Of a stretch of DNA of 15,148 nt, positions 8,170 through 15,148 are shown one piece after another; the first letter of the stretch is position 1; the number at the start of each line of letters is the position of its first letter. Made by a program: the position numbers and the translations under genes. The notes under the pieces are model-generated. The model was given only the letters and a program-made list of their open reading frames with translations, was not told the origin of the DNA and made no database searches. The DNA comes from Flavobacteriales bacterium. GTDB lineage: Bacteria; Bacteroidota; Bacteroidia; Flavobacteriales; Flavobacteriaceae. The DNA is taken from contig QIIH01000094.1 of the NCBI GenBank assembly GCA_003229235.1, positions 1-15,148 of the forward strand, read 5' to 3'.

Positions 8170-8455
8170 TATTACTGTAAAAATCAATTGTATCACCATC
8201 CGCCACCTGTACGATTGCTTTTTTATAAGCATTCGTTTTACCAGTTTGCATCCCGCTTCTCGTATTACGAATTTTGCGGTCTGGACGGACATTCATTGTA
8301 CGAACTTTAGTAACAGAAACTCCGTAAGCAGACTCAACTGCTTTCTTGATTTCTACCTTATTCGCCTTGGGATTTACTACAAATCCGTAAGTGTTTGTTA
8401 ATTCCACTTGGGCTGTAGCTTTTTCCGTAATTAGAGGTTTGATTAAGATACTCAT
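8165..8455 (-). CDS. rplW: 50S ribosomal protein L23
   Basis: L23 sits at the exit of the polypeptide tunnel and is the main docking site of trigger factor and the signal recognition particle. The 96-residue product starts MSILIKPLITEKATAQVELT, with the family pattern KPLITEKA. It continues VNPKANKVEIKKAVESAYGVSVTKVRTMNV and ends KKAIVQVADGDTIDFYSNI. Length is normal (95-100). It begins 5 bases after rplD. The gene ends with TAG, unlike most neighbours, and that stop sits in a short hairpin. Confidence 0.98.
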   Translation of the reverse strand: MSILIKPLITEKATAQVELTNTYGFVVNPKANKVEIKKAVESAYGVSVTKVRTMNVRPDRKIRNTRSGMQTGKTNAYKKAIVQVADGDTIDFYSNI

Positions 8456-8460
8456 CTTTT

Positions 8461-9090
8461 CTATTTACTTAAGTTTGTTGTAATTGTTTCCAAAGAACCT
8501 TCGAACAACACTAGGCTGCTCGCGTTCATAATCTTGTAAGTGCTTAATTCTGAGCTGGTTATAACATTAGTGCCTTTCAAATTACGAGACGACAAATATA
8601 CATTATTATTTGACTCTCCCAACACGATTAAAGACTTTTTGTTTTCAAGACCAAGGCTCTTAAGCACTTGACCAAATTCTTGCGTCTTTGGAGCGTCCAT
8701 TGTAAAGTCTTCAAGTACTATAATTGCCTTTTCACTGGCTTTCATAGAAAGTGCCGATTTACGAGCTAAACGCTTCGTGTTTTTGTTTAATTTAAAAGAG
8801 TAATTTCTCGGTCTTGGACCAAAGATTCTACCACCACCCCTAAACAATCCAGATTTGATACTACCCGCACGAGCTGTACCTGTTCCCTTTTGCTTCTTAA
8901 TCTTACGAGTTGAACCCGTAATTTCTGCTCTTTCTTTTGCTTTATGCGTTCCTTGACGTTGATTTGCCAGGTATTGCTTTACATCAAGATATACAGCATG
9001 ATCGTTTGGATCGATAGCAAACACCTCTTTAGAAAGGGCTACTTGTCTACCGGTCTCTTTTCCGTTTTTATCTACTACTGCTACTTTCAT
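8461..9090 (-). CDS. rplD: 50S ribosomal protein L4
   Basis: L4 binds domain I of 23S rRNA early in assembly; a long loop reaches into the exit tunnel opposite L22. In E. coli it also represses the S10 operon. The 209-residue product ([20 protein letters not shown]) has the tunnel-loop region around residues 41-95, rich in Lys, Arg and Gly (TGSTRKIKKQKGTGTARAGS, FRGGGRIFGPRPRNY), then the globular C-terminus with SALSMKASEKAIIVLEDF. Length is normal. The start codon shares one base with the rplC stop (TAATG), a strong sign of translational coupling. Confidence 0.98.
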   Translation of the reverse strand: MKVAVVDKNGKETGRQVALSKEVFAIDPNDHAVYLDVKQYLANQRQGTHKAKERAEITGSTRKIKKQKGTGTARAGSIKSGLFRGGGRIFGPRPRNYSFKLNKNTKRLARKSALSMKASEKAIIVLEDFTMDAPKTQEFGQVLKSLGLENKKSLIVLGESNNNVYLSSRNLKGTNVITSSELSTYKIMNASSLVLFEGSLETITTNLSK

Positions 9091-9701
9091 TATTTCTGAA
9101 TCGTTACATATGCATTTTTATGGCCAGGTACGCAACCTTTAACCACAAGTAGGTTCTTTTCAGCAACTACTTTTAAAACACGCAAGTTTTGAACTTTTAC
9201 TTTCTCGTTCCCCATTTGTCCACCCATCTTCATGCCTTTAAAAACACGAGCAGGATATGAAGCCGCACCAATAGATCCAGGAGCACGTAAGCGATTATGC
9301 TGTCCGTGAGTTGCCTGACCCACACCAGCAAAGTTATGACGCTTTACAACCCCTTGAAATCCTTTTCCTTTCGACGTTCCAGCGATATCTACGAATTCGC
9401 CTTCACTAAAATGTTCTACGGTGATTGAATCACCTAATTTGTAATCTTCTTCAAATCCTTGGAATTCGACCACTTTACGTTTTGCAACGGTTCCAGCTTT
9501 TTTGGCGTGACCTTGGTCTGCCAAATTTGCCTTCTTAGTGTCATCGAAACCAAGCTGAAGAGCATCGTACCCGTCAACCTCTTTGGTTCTGACTTGGGTG
9601 ACAACACAGGGACCACATTCGATAACGGTACATGGTAAATTTTTACCATTCTCGTCAAAGATGCTGGTCATTCCTATCTTTCTTCCTATTAACCCAGACA
9701 T
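9090..9701 (-). CDS. rplC: 50S ribosomal protein L3
   Basis: L3 is one of the first proteins on 23S rRNA and has an arm reaching towards the peptidyl-transferase centre. The 203-residue product starts [20 protein letters not shown], and the family signature [20 protein letters not shown] is followed by [32 protein letters not shown], the conserved arm. Length is normal (200-215). It is the first gene after the 204-base rpsJ-rplC gap and lies about 54 bases downstream of a terminator-like hairpin, so it may open a separately controlled S10 segment. Its stop overlaps the rplD start by one base. No consensus promoter could be recognised directly upstream. Confidence 0.98.
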   Translation of the reverse strand: MSGLIGRKIGMTSIFDENGKNLPCTVIECGPCVVTQVRTKEVDGYDALQLGFDDTKKANLADQGHAKKAGTVAKRKVVEFQGFEEDYKLGDSITVEHFSEGEFVDIAGTSKGKGFQGVVKRHNFAGVGQATHGQHNRLRAPGSIGAASYPARVFKGMKMGGQMGNEKVKVQNLRVLKVVAEKNLLVVKGCVPGHKNAYVTIQK

Positions 9702-9755
9702 AATTATTATTAATTATTAATATTCGTATTACTATTATTTTTCATTCAAATAAAA

Positions 9756-9779
9756 CGGGATCAAAATAATTCGATCCCG
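9756..9779 (-). terminator. Terminator-like hairpin between rpsJ and rplC
   Basis: CGGGATC at 9756-9762 and GATCCCG at 9773-9779 form a perfect 7-pair GC-rich stem with a 10-base loop. On the minus strand, the direction of the operon, the stem is followed at once by TTTTATTTG, as expected for an intrinsic terminator. It lies about 125 bases after the rpsJ stop and 54 before rplC. The T-run is interrupted by one A, so read-through is likely; it may act as a partial terminator or attenuator separating str from S10. Confidence 0.6.
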
Positions 9780-9830
9780 AATGTATTTTGTTTCCGTTTT
9801 TCCTTCGCACGCAGCTCCAGACATTTCTAA

Positions 9831-9903
9831 CCCCTTCGCAAGAAGGGGTCTCAGACATCAAGATTCAAAATCTATCTTCTGAGATACCTGCCTTCGCAGG
9901 TAT
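9831..9903. repeat. Cluster of nested palindromes, REP-like
   Basis: Three perfect inverted repeats stand side by side in the rpsJ 3' flank. First, CCCCTTC/GAAGGGG at 9831-9848 with a four-base loop. Second, TCTCAGA (9849-9855)/TCTGAGA (9878-9884) enclosing AGATT-caa-AATCT (9861-9873). Third, ATACCTGC/GCAGGTAT at 9884-9903 with loop CTTC, ending two bases from the rpsJ stop. The octamer CCTTCGCA occurs in the first and third and once more at 9802-9809. Dense GC palindromes of the form CCTGCCTTCGCAGG resemble dispersed extragenic palindromic elements that I recall from Flavobacteria genomes. No coding potential is evident. Whether the unit recurs elsewhere in this genome cannot be seen here. 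Confidence 0.6.
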
Positions 9904-9905
9904 AA

Positions 9906-10211
9906 TTACACCTTGATCTCTACTTCTACTCCGCTAGGTAATTCTAACTTCATTAGAGCATCAATCGTCTTAGAAGAAGAAGAGTAAATATCCAATAAGC
10001 GCTTGTAAGAACTTAATTGAAACTGCTCTCTAGACTTCTTATTTACGTGTGGCGAACGCAACACTGTAAAGATTTTCTTGTGAGTTGGTAATGGAATTGG
10101 ACCCGTTACTACTGCACCTGTACTCTTTACTGTTTTTACAATCTTTTCTGCAGATTTATCTACTAAATTGTGATCGTAAGACTTTAATTTGATTCTTATT
10201 TTCTGACTCAT
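9906..10211 (-). CDS. rpsJ: 30S ribosomal protein S10
   Basis: S10 is in the small-subunit head and, as NusE, also joins the transcription antitermination complex with NusB, linking translation and transcription. I chose ATG at 10209-10211 ([20 protein letters not shown]), giving 101 residues, the family length. The same frame continues open for 14 codons upstream to 10253, inside fusA, but those residues match nothing in S10. Conserved blocks are [30 protein letters not shown] and the C-terminal [16 protein letters not shown]. It starts 10 bases after fusA and is the last gene before the palindrome-rich gap. Confidence 0.97.
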   Translation of the reverse strand: MSQKIRIKLKSYDHNLVDKSAEKIVKTVKSTGAVVTGPIPLPTHKKIFTVLRSPHVNKKSREQFQLSSYKRLLDIYSSSSKTIDALMKLELPSGVEVEIKV

Positions 10212-10221
10212 CTGTATAAAA

Positions 10222-12351
10222 TTAAGCGTTAGAAGTTCCTCTCGCAGCCGCAATTACTTCTTCAGATATATTTGAAGGAGTCTCTGCATAATGTGAGAAT
10301 TCCATTGTAGAAGTTGCTCTACCCGAAGACAGTGTACGTAACGTAGTTACATAACCGAACATTTCAGAAAGTGGCACTTCTGCTTTTACTACTTTGGCAC
10401 CTGCTCTATCACCCATGTCACTAACTTGACCACGACGACGGTTAAGGTCACCTACAATATCTCCCATGTTTTCTTCAGGAGTTATAACTTCCAATTTCAT
10501 GATAGGTTCTAATATTACCGCTCCGGCAGATTTAGCAACAGACTTAAAGCCCATTTTAGCAGCAAGTTCGAATGACAAAGCATCAGAATCTACTGCGTGG
10601 AAAGATCCATCCCTTAAGGTAACTTTCAAACTGTCTACTTCGAAACCAGCTAATGGACCATTGACCATTGCTTGCTTGAATCCTTTTTCGACAGATGGTA
10701 TAAATTCTTTAGGAACATTACCACCTTTAATTTTATTTTCGAACTGTAATCCTTCATGCCCTTCTTCTGCAGGCCCTAATGTAAATACGATATCGGCAAA
10801 CTTCCCACGACCACCAGATTGCTTCTTGTACACCTCTCTATGATCTGCTTCACGAGTTACGGCTTCTTTGTACTCAACCTGTGGCTGTCCTTGGTTAACC
10901 TCTACCTTAAATTCACGTCTAAGACGGTCTACAATAACATCTAAGTGAAGCTCACCCATTCCAGAAATAATAGTCTGTCCCGAGGCTTCATCTGAACGTA
11001 CAGTAAATGTTGGATCTTCTTCAGCTAATTTAGCCAAGCCCATACCCAATTTATCAACATCCGCTTTAGTTTTAGGCTCAACCGCAATACCAATAACTGG
11101 ATCAGGGAAGTCCATAGATTCTAAAACAATAGGATACTTTTCAGCTGACAACGTATCTCCTGTTTTAATAGATTTAAATCCAACAGCAGCTCCAATATCT
11201 CCAGCTTCTATATAATCGATTGCATTCTGCTTGTTAGCATGCATTTGATAGATACGAGAAATACGCTCTTTTTTACCAGAACGATTGTTTAACACATAAG
11301 AACCCGCATCTAAACGCCCAGAATACACTCTAAAGAAAGCCAAACGCCCTACAAAAGGATCGGTAGCAATTTTAAAAGCTAATGCTGCGAACGGCTCGTC
11401 AACACTTGGCTTACGAATTTCTTCTTTTTCTGTATCCGGATTTATTCCAACGATACCTTCCTTATCCATAGGAGAAGGTAAGTAACGACAAACCGCATCT
11501 AGCAAGAACTGAACTCCTTTATTTTTAAAAGCAGAACCGCAAATCATAGGAATGATTGCCATATCCATTACAGCAGATCTAAGCGCAGCATGCACTTCGT
11601 CTTCTGTTATAGAATCTTCATCTTCCATGAATTTTTCTAAAAGATTCTCGTCATAACTCGCTACTTCCTCTATTAAAAGTGCACGATATTTACGAGCTTC
11701 TTCTTTCATATCCTCAGGGATATCAACAATATCAAAAGTTGCTCCTTGAGTTTCGTCATGCCAAATAATAGCACGGTTTTTCACTAAATCTACAACACCT
11801 TTAAAATCTTCTTCGTCACCAATATTTAAAACGATTGGTACCGCATTAGATTTAAGCATGTCTTTAACCTGTTTGCAAACCATCATGAAATCAGACCCTT
11901 GACGGTCCATTTTGTTCACAAAACCAATACGAGGCACTTTGTAGTTATCGGCTAGTCTCCAGTTAGTTTCTGATTGTGGCTCAACACCATCAACAGCACT
12001 AAACAAGAAAACTAATCCATCAAGTACGCGTAATGATCGATTCACTTCTACGGTAAAATCTACGTGACCAGGAGTATCAATAATATTAAAGTGATACCCT
12101 TTAGTTTCGTCTATAGCTTCACCATTTTCTAGTGGAAAGTCCCAAGTACAGGTTGTAGCAGCAGAAGTAATGGTAATACCACGCTCTTGCTCTTGCTCCA
12201 TCCAGTCCATTGTTGCGGCACCATCATGTACCTCACCAATCTTATGACTTACACCAGTATAATAAAGAACGCGCTCTGTTGTTGTAGTTTTACCTGCATC
12301 AATATGAGCTGCAATTCCTATATTTCTCGTATATTTTAAATCTCTTGCCAT
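10222..12351 (-). CDS. fusA: Translation elongation factor G
   Basis: EF-G is the GTPase that moves mRNA and tRNAs through the ribosome after peptide bond formation, and with RRF it recycles ribosomes. The 709-residue product has all GTPase motifs: [11 protein letters not shown] (P-loop, 15-25), RGITIT (switch I, 57-62), DTPGH (92-96), NKMD (146-149) and the GSAFKNKG box near 270. Domain II follows ([12 protein letters not shown]), then domain III ([18 protein letters not shown]), and domain IV with [13 protein letters not shown], which reaches the decoding site. The C-terminal domain V includes [20 protein letters not shown]. Length is normal. It lies 8 bases after rpsG and 10 before rpsJ, so it is the translocase of the str block. 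Many Bacteroidota carry a second EF-G-like gene, but this location indicates the main one. Confidence 0.98.
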   Translation of the reverse strand: MARDLKYTRNIGIAAHIDAGKTTTTERVLYYTGVSHKIGEVHDGAATMDWMEQEQERGITITSAATTCTWDFPLENGEAIDETKGYHFNIIDTPGHVDFTVEVNRSLRVLDGLVFLFSAVDGVEPQSETNWRLADNYKVPRIGFVNKMDRQGSDFMMVCKQVKDMLKSNAVPIVLNIGDEEDFKGVVDLVKNRAIIWHDETQGATFDIVDIPEDMKEEARKYRALLIEEVASYDENLLEKFMEDEDSITEDEVHAALRSAVMDMAIIPMICGSAFKNKGVQFLLDAVCRYLPSPMDKEGIVGINPDTEKEEIRKPSVDEPFAALAFKIATDPFVGRLAFFRVYSGRLDAGSYVLNNRSGKKERISRIYQMHANKQNAIDYIEAGDIGAAVGFKSIKTGDTLSAEKYPIVLESMDFPDPVIGIAVEPKTKADVDKLGMGLAKLAEEDPTFTVRSDEASGQTIISGMGELHLDVIVDRLRREFKVEVNQGQPQVEYKEAVTREADHREVYKKQSGGRGKFADIVFTLGPAEEGHEGLQFENKIKGGNVPKEFIPSVEKGFKQAMVNGPLAGFEVDSLKVTLRDGSFHAVDSDALSFELAAKMGFKSVAKSAGAVILEPIMKLEVITPEENMGDIVGDLNRRRGQVSDMGDRAGAKVVKAEVPLSEMFGYVTTLRTLSSGRATSTMEFSHYAETPSNISEEVIAAARGTSNA

Positions 12352-12359
12352 TTTATATA

Positions 12360-12836
12360 TTAAAATCTAAAGTGTGAGAATGCTTTATTTGCTTCGGCCA
12401 TTTTATGCGTATCAGTACGTTTTTTAACGGCAGCACCTTCTTCTTTAGCAGCAGCTAAAACCTCTGAAGCCAATTTAAGGGCCATAGACTTTTCGTTGCG
12501 CTTTCTAGCATACAAAATCAACCACTTCATTGCGGTAGAAACCTTACGGTCTGGTCTAATTTGCATTGGGATTTGAAAGGTTGCCCCTCCTACTCGACGG
12601 CTTCTTACTTCTACGTGAGGCATCACGTTAGACAAAGCGTCTTTCCACAGTTCTAATGCCGATTTCTCGTCATCTTGTTTTTTCTCCTCTACGATTTCCA
12701 TTGCATCGTAAAAGATTTTGAAAGCCACCGACTTTTTACCATCCCACATCAAGTTGTTCACGAAACGTGTAACTAATTGATCATTAAATTTAGGATCCGG
12801 TAAAAGCGGTCTTTTTTTGGCTGCTCTTTTTCTCAT
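12360..12836 (-). CDS. rpsG: 30S ribosomal protein S7
   Basis: S7 starts assembly of the small-subunit head and lies at the mRNA exit channel; in E. coli it represses the str operon by binding the rpsL-rpsG junction. The 158-residue product starts [20 protein letters not shown], and has [20 protein letters not shown], the conserved [20 protein letters not shown] and the C-terminal [16 protein letters not shown]. Length is typical of this phylum. It starts 25 bases after rpsL, longer than most gaps here; the gap contains only a weak AT-only inverted repeat (TTTAAA/TTTAAA), so an S7-binding site cannot be claimed. Confidence 0.98.
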   Translation of the reverse strand: MRKRAAKKRPLLPDPKFNDQLVTRFVNNLMWDGKKSVAFKIFYDAMEIVEEKKQDDEKSALELWKDALSNVMPHVEVRSRRVGGATFQIPMQIRPDRKVSTAMKWLILYARKRNEKSMALKLASEVLAAAKEEGAAVKKRTDTHKMAEANKAFSHFRF

Positions 12837-12861
12837 TTCTTCTCTTTAAAAGCTGTTTAAA

Positions 12862-13236
12862 TTACTTCTTAGGGCGTTTAGCACCGTACTTAGATCTACG
12901 TTGTGTTCTTCCTTCGACACCAGCGGTATCTAAAGCTCCACGAACAATGTGGTATCTAACTCCAGGCAAATCTTTAACCCTTCCTCCTCTAACCAATACT
13001 ATCGAGTGCTCCTGTAAATTGTGACCTTCTCCAGGGATGTAGGCGTTTACCTCCTTACCATTAGTAAGTCTTACCCTAGCAACCTTTCTCATCGCTGAGT
13101 TAGGTTTTTTAGGAGTAGTGGTATATACACGCGTACAAACCCCTCTTCTTTGAGGACACGAATCTAAGGCAGCCGATTTACTCTTCTTGGTTATTTTGGA
13201 CCTTCCTTTTCGTACTAATTGTGAAATCGTTGGCAT
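12862..13236 (-). CDS. rpsL: 30S ribosomal protein S12
   Basis: S12 lies at the decoding centre and controls tRNA selection accuracy. The 124-residue product has the invariant [20 protein letters not shown] region, with Lys43 and Lys44, and [15 protein letters not shown] with Lys88 and Asp89. These positions are where streptomycin-resistance changes and methylthiolation are known in other bacteria; all carry the sensitive, wild-type residues. The gene is first in the str block, about 50 bases after a consensus Bacteroidota promoter. The ATG at 13236 is preceded by AAGGA (13243-13247) with a 6-base spacer, a Shine-Dalgarno-like site that is uncommon in this phylum. Confidence 0.98.
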   Translation of the reverse strand: MPTISQLVRKGRSKITKKSKSAALDSCPQRRGVCTRVYTTTPKKPNSAMRKVARVRLTNGKEVNAYIPGEGHNLQEHSIVLVRGGRVKDLPGVRYHIVRGALDTAGVEGRTQRRSKYGAKRPKK

Positions 13237-13242
13237 ATAAAA

Positions 13243-13247
13243 TCCTT
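13243..13247 (-). promoter_or_regulatory. Shine-Dalgarno-like site of rpsL
   Basis: AAGGA on the minus strand, 6 bases before the rpsL ATG, is at ideal spacing for pairing with the 16S rRNA tail. Bacteroidota genes mostly lack such sites and rely on A-rich leaders, so this may reflect high expression or be coincidence. Confidence 0.4.
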
Positions 13248-13272
13248 GTTATACTTATAATTAAATAATAAT

Positions 13273-13288
13273 GCCCCTTTTTAAAGGC
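13273..13288 (-). promoter_or_regulatory. Hairpin at the predicted 5' end of the str mRNA
   Basis: On the minus strand GCCTTTAAAAAGGGGC can fold into a stem (three G-C, two G-T, one T-A pair) with an AAAA loop. It begins almost exactly where transcription should start from the promoter at 13292-13322, so it would cap the 5' end of the transcript and could protect the mRNA. The stem is weak; the role is inferred. Confidence 0.3.
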
Positions 13289-13291
13289 TTG

Positions 13292-13322
13292 CAAAGGTAG
13301 AGATAAATATTAATAATTCAAA
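13292..13322 (-). promoter_or_regulatory. Bacteroidota-type promoter for the str operon
   Basis: Read on the minus strand: TTTG at 13322-13319, a 19-base spacer, then TACCTTTG at 13299-13292. This matches the known Bacteroidota primary-sigma consensus (-33 TTG and -7 TAnnTTTG, spacer 17-23) at every fixed position. Transcription would begin near 13285-13289, giving a leader of about 50 bases before rpsL. It is the only full consensus match I found by eye in the intergenic regions, so it is the likely main promoter for the whole ribosomal array. Confidence 0.85.
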
Positions 13323-13421
13323 CGCTTAATCCTTAATTTTAAAGTATAATAAAATATGCTTCCTTAATTATATGATTTTTATTCTGGGAACGTTAGTTTT
13401 ACAACACAAAATAAGCACAAA

Positions 13422-15116
13422 TTGAGGGCATTTTTTAAATTTATTTTATACCTTAATATATATACATTCTTAAGTGCTGGTATTCAGGCACAAACCCTGA
13501 ACCTTCAAATAGACCTGCAAGACAACTCCAAAAAGACGCTCTTAGATTCTATAAGAAGCGTAACTTCTTTTCCTAATTTAATGATGTTAAACGCTGAATT
13601 AGACAGTATTGAAATACGACTCAATTATCGTGGTTATCTCAGGTCTCAATTTTCTGAACTAATTAAAAAGAATGACAGCACATTTGCAATAGATATTCAA
13701 TTGTCAAAACAATACAAAATATTAGTCGTTCAGTTTGACCCGACACAATTAGACACAAAGTTATTTGCAGGCTTGGTTGATGAATTTACAGACAAAACTT
13801 TTACAGTTCCATTTTCGAGAATTGAAAACGTTCTGCAAACAATTACAGCGCGAATTGCTAAAAATGGATTTCCGTTTGCCAGTTTACAACTCACTCGATT
13901 CGATGTTGACCACCCAAGGAGTGTTTGGGCAAGATTAAAAATAGAATATGGAATTCCTCGAACTATTAGCTCTATTAAAGTAAAAGGCTACGAGAAATTC
14001 CCTAAGAGTTTTATTAAGCATTACGCCGGAATAAAGAAAGGGCAAGCATTTAATCAAGAACAAATCACAAAAAGATATAATAGCCTTGCCAGTTTAGGAT
14101 TCGCCGAAAGCATAAAAGCACCAGAAGTTTTATTTAGGAAAGATTCGACAGAAGTGTATTTATATCTTAAAAAAAAGTCGAACAATACTTTTGACGGCAT
14201 TTTAGGTTTTGCTAATTCCGAAGAAAATTCTAAAATTATTTTTAACGGATACTTAGATCTAGTCCTGTCCAACAATTTAAACTTTGGGGAGACTTTAGCA
14301 ATAAATTATAAGAGCGATGGTAACGAACAACAAAATTTTCGAGTGCAGACTAAGCTTCCTTATCTTTTTGGCTCTCCTTTAGGTGTCGAATTAGAGCTCT
14401 ATCTGTTTAAAAGGGACAGTACTTTTGTGTCAATTGACCAAAAAGCGAGTGCTTTTTATCAACTTAGTCCTAAATTTCAATTACACGGTGGATACTTATT
14501 TAAAGAATCTAACGATTTACAAGACGCCTCTATTATTGATACTTCTATTCAAGATCTTACTTCAAATTTTGTATTGACTGGGATGACATATTCAGACCCG
14601 CAAGCAAGTCTTCTTTATCCATTTAAGACCAAAGCCGAGCTCTTTTCCCGCTTTGGAAAACGTAAAGCTGAAGCGGTAAGTCAGCAAACATATCTTGGAT
14701 TAACAGGGTTTCACATTTTTAATCTAAACCAGCGCAACAGTATTTATTTACGAACTCAAGTAGAAACCCTGCTTAGTGACAGCTACTTTACCAATGAACT
14801 ACTGCGGTTTGGCGGTATCAAATCGATAAGAGGGTTTGAAGAAAATAGTATAGATGCTCAATTACTGGCCATTTTAAGTACCGAATACCGCTATTTACTT
14901 AGCAACTCTTTATACGTTCATAGTGTTATTGACGCTGGTTATTTTGAAAATGAACTTACCAATATTAAAGAGGAACTTGTGAGCTTTGGCCTAGGTATAG
15001 GGTTTTTATCAAAAGCTGGAGTTTTTAAACTCATTATTGCAAATGGTAAAACACAATCACTTCCCTTTAAGTTTTCTAATACAAAAATCCATCTTAGCTT
15101 AACAGCAAAATTTTAA
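13422..15116 (+). CDS. Omp85/TamA-like outer membrane protein with POTRA domains, TTG start
   Basis: A 564-residue protein on the opposite strand to the ribosomal array. Residues 1-23 form a signal peptide (short basic start, hydrophobic FILYLNIYTFLSAG, cleavage likely after IQA); there is no lipobox Cys. Residues about 30-253 look like periplasmic POTRA modules, the clearest at 180-250 (ISSIKVKGYEKFPKSFI then GIKKGQAFNQEQITKRYNSL, SLGFAESI). Residues about 255-564 alternate as in a beta barrel, contain the Omp85 motif RGF (470-472, in RFGGIKSIRGFEENS) and end in Phe (LSLTAKF), the usual outer-membrane insertion signal. Family members insert or export proteins at the outer membrane; the substrate is unknown. 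TTG at 13422 is chosen because an in-frame stop lies at 13365-13367, no ATG comes between, and the next Met (53) would lose the signal peptide. No TamB-like partner is visible. Confidence 0.8.
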   Translation: MRAFFKFILYLNIYTFLSAGIQAQTLNLQIDLQDNSKKTLLDSIRSVTSFPNLMMLNAELDSIEIRLNYRGYLRSQFSELIKKNDSTFAIDIQLSKQYKILVVQFDPTQLDTKLFAGLVDEFTDKTFTVPFSRIENVLQTITARIAKNGFPFASLQLTRFDVDHPRSVWARLKIEYGIPRTISSIKVKGYEKFPKSFIKHYAGIKKGQAFNQEQITKRYNSLASLGFAESIKAPEVLFRKDSTEVYLYLKKKSNNTFDGILGFANSEENSKIIFNGYLDLVLSNNLNFGETLAINYKSDGNEQQNFRVQTKLPYLFGSPLGVELELYLFKRDSTFVSIDQKASAFYQLSPKFQLHGGYLFKESNDLQDASIIDTSIQDLTSNFVLTGMTYSDPQASLLYPFKTKAELFSRFGKRKAEAVSQQTYLGLTGFHIFNLNQRNSIYLRTQVETLLSDSYFTNELLRFGGIKSIRGFEENSIDAQLLAILSTEYRYLLSNSLYVHSVIDAGYFENELTNIKEELVSFGLGIGFLSKAGVFKLIIANGKTQSLPFKFSNTKIHLSLTAKF

Positions 15117-15148
15117 AAAATTCCTTTAACACTGGGGTTAGGCAAACC

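Larger units (their letters stand above)
13237..13421. other. Divergent intergenic region rpsL / Omp85 gene
   Basis: An AT-rich 185-base region between two divergent starts. It holds the consensus str promoter and leader on the minus strand. For the plus-strand gene only partial -7 matches are seen (TAATTTTA at 13334-13341 and TAGTTTTA at 13394-13401), neither with a TTG at the right distance, so its promoter is unresolved. The 20 bases before the TTG start are A-rich (ACAACACAAAATAAGCACAA), the usual translation-initiation context in this phylum. Confidence 0.6.

Noticed and set aside
9735..9824. 29-codon open frame on the minus strand in the rpsJ-rplC gap, starting MSGAACEG
   Set aside because: It runs through the terminator-like hairpin, its start sits in one of the repeated CAGACAT motifs, and the product shows no recognisable feature. 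Most likely chance.
10212..10253. Upstream extension of rpsJ into fusA (MRLREELL...)
   Set aside because: S10 proteins begin near MSQKIRIKL; the extra 14 codons overlap fusA and match no S10.
10466..10843. 125-codon open frame on the plus strand inside fusA
   Set aside because: It lies wholly antisense to a confident EF-G gene, has no family resemblance, and is a typical shadow frame.
1..13236. Search for an undescribed system, mobile element or defence gene in the ribosomal array
   Set aside because: Every gene is a recognised ribosomal protein, fusA or secY in standard order, with no extra gene inserted between them.
13394..13401. TAGTTTTA as the -7 element of the Omp85 gene
   Set aside because: It lacks the final G of TAnnTTTG and has no TTG at the required distance, so it was not called as a promoter.
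15113..15148. Possible end of a convergent minus-strand gene (reads GLPNPSVKGIF then stop)
   Set aside because: Only 11 codons are inside the window and a stop codon in one of six frames is expected by chance. It could be real, but it cannot be supported here.

Overview
This window is a chromosomal ribosomal-protein supercluster from a member of the Bacteroidota, most likely a marine-type Flavobacteriaceae. Three things point there: an AT-rich background, protein variants typical of the class (a 136-residue L22 with an N-terminal extension, a zinc-free 89-residue S14, a 158-residue S7), and a promoter upstream of rpsL that matches the Bacteroidota sigma-ABfr consensus exactly (TTTG, 19 bases, TACCTTTG). 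No rRNA, tRNA, insertion sequence, CRISPR array or phage gene is visible.

Layout. Everything from 1 to 13236 is on the minus strand and is read right to left. The str block comes first: rpsL, rpsG, fusA, rpsJ (13236 to 9906), with no tuf between fusA and rpsJ. A 204-base gap (9702-9905) follows. It holds perfect palindromes resembling REP elements and a terminator-like hairpin. The S10 block then runs rplC, rplD, rplW, rplB, rpsS, rplV, rpsC, rplP, rpmC, rpsQ, and continues directly into the spc block rplN, rplX, rplE, rpsN, rpsH, rplF, rplR, rpsE, rpmD, rplO, secY. secY is cut by the left window edge after 290 codons. Nearly all gaps inside the blocks are 2-27 bases, and rplC/rplD overlap by one base, so this is one tightly packed array probably transcribed as one or a few long mRNAs. 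The exceptions are the 204-base rpsJ-rplC gap and the 63-base rpsN-rpsH gap, both of which contain RNA hairpins.

To the right, a 185-base divergent intergenic region (13237-13421) carries the str promoter. Beyond it, on the plus strand, lies an Omp85/TamA-like outer-membrane protein (13422-15116) with a signal peptide, POTRA-like modules, an RGF motif and a C-terminal Phe. It begins with a TTG codon.

How the genes work together: the 23 ribosomal proteins and EF-G build and run the ribosome, and SecY forms the membrane channel for exported proteins. The Omp85 protein belongs to envelope biogenesis and has no evident functional link beyond sharing the divergent region.

Novelty: this is mostly a conserved housekeeping region. 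I see no new biological system. The points most worth a second look are the palindrome cluster plus terminator-like hairpin that interrupts the str-S10 array, the hairpin in front of rpsH, and the divergent Omp85 gene with a non-ATG start.
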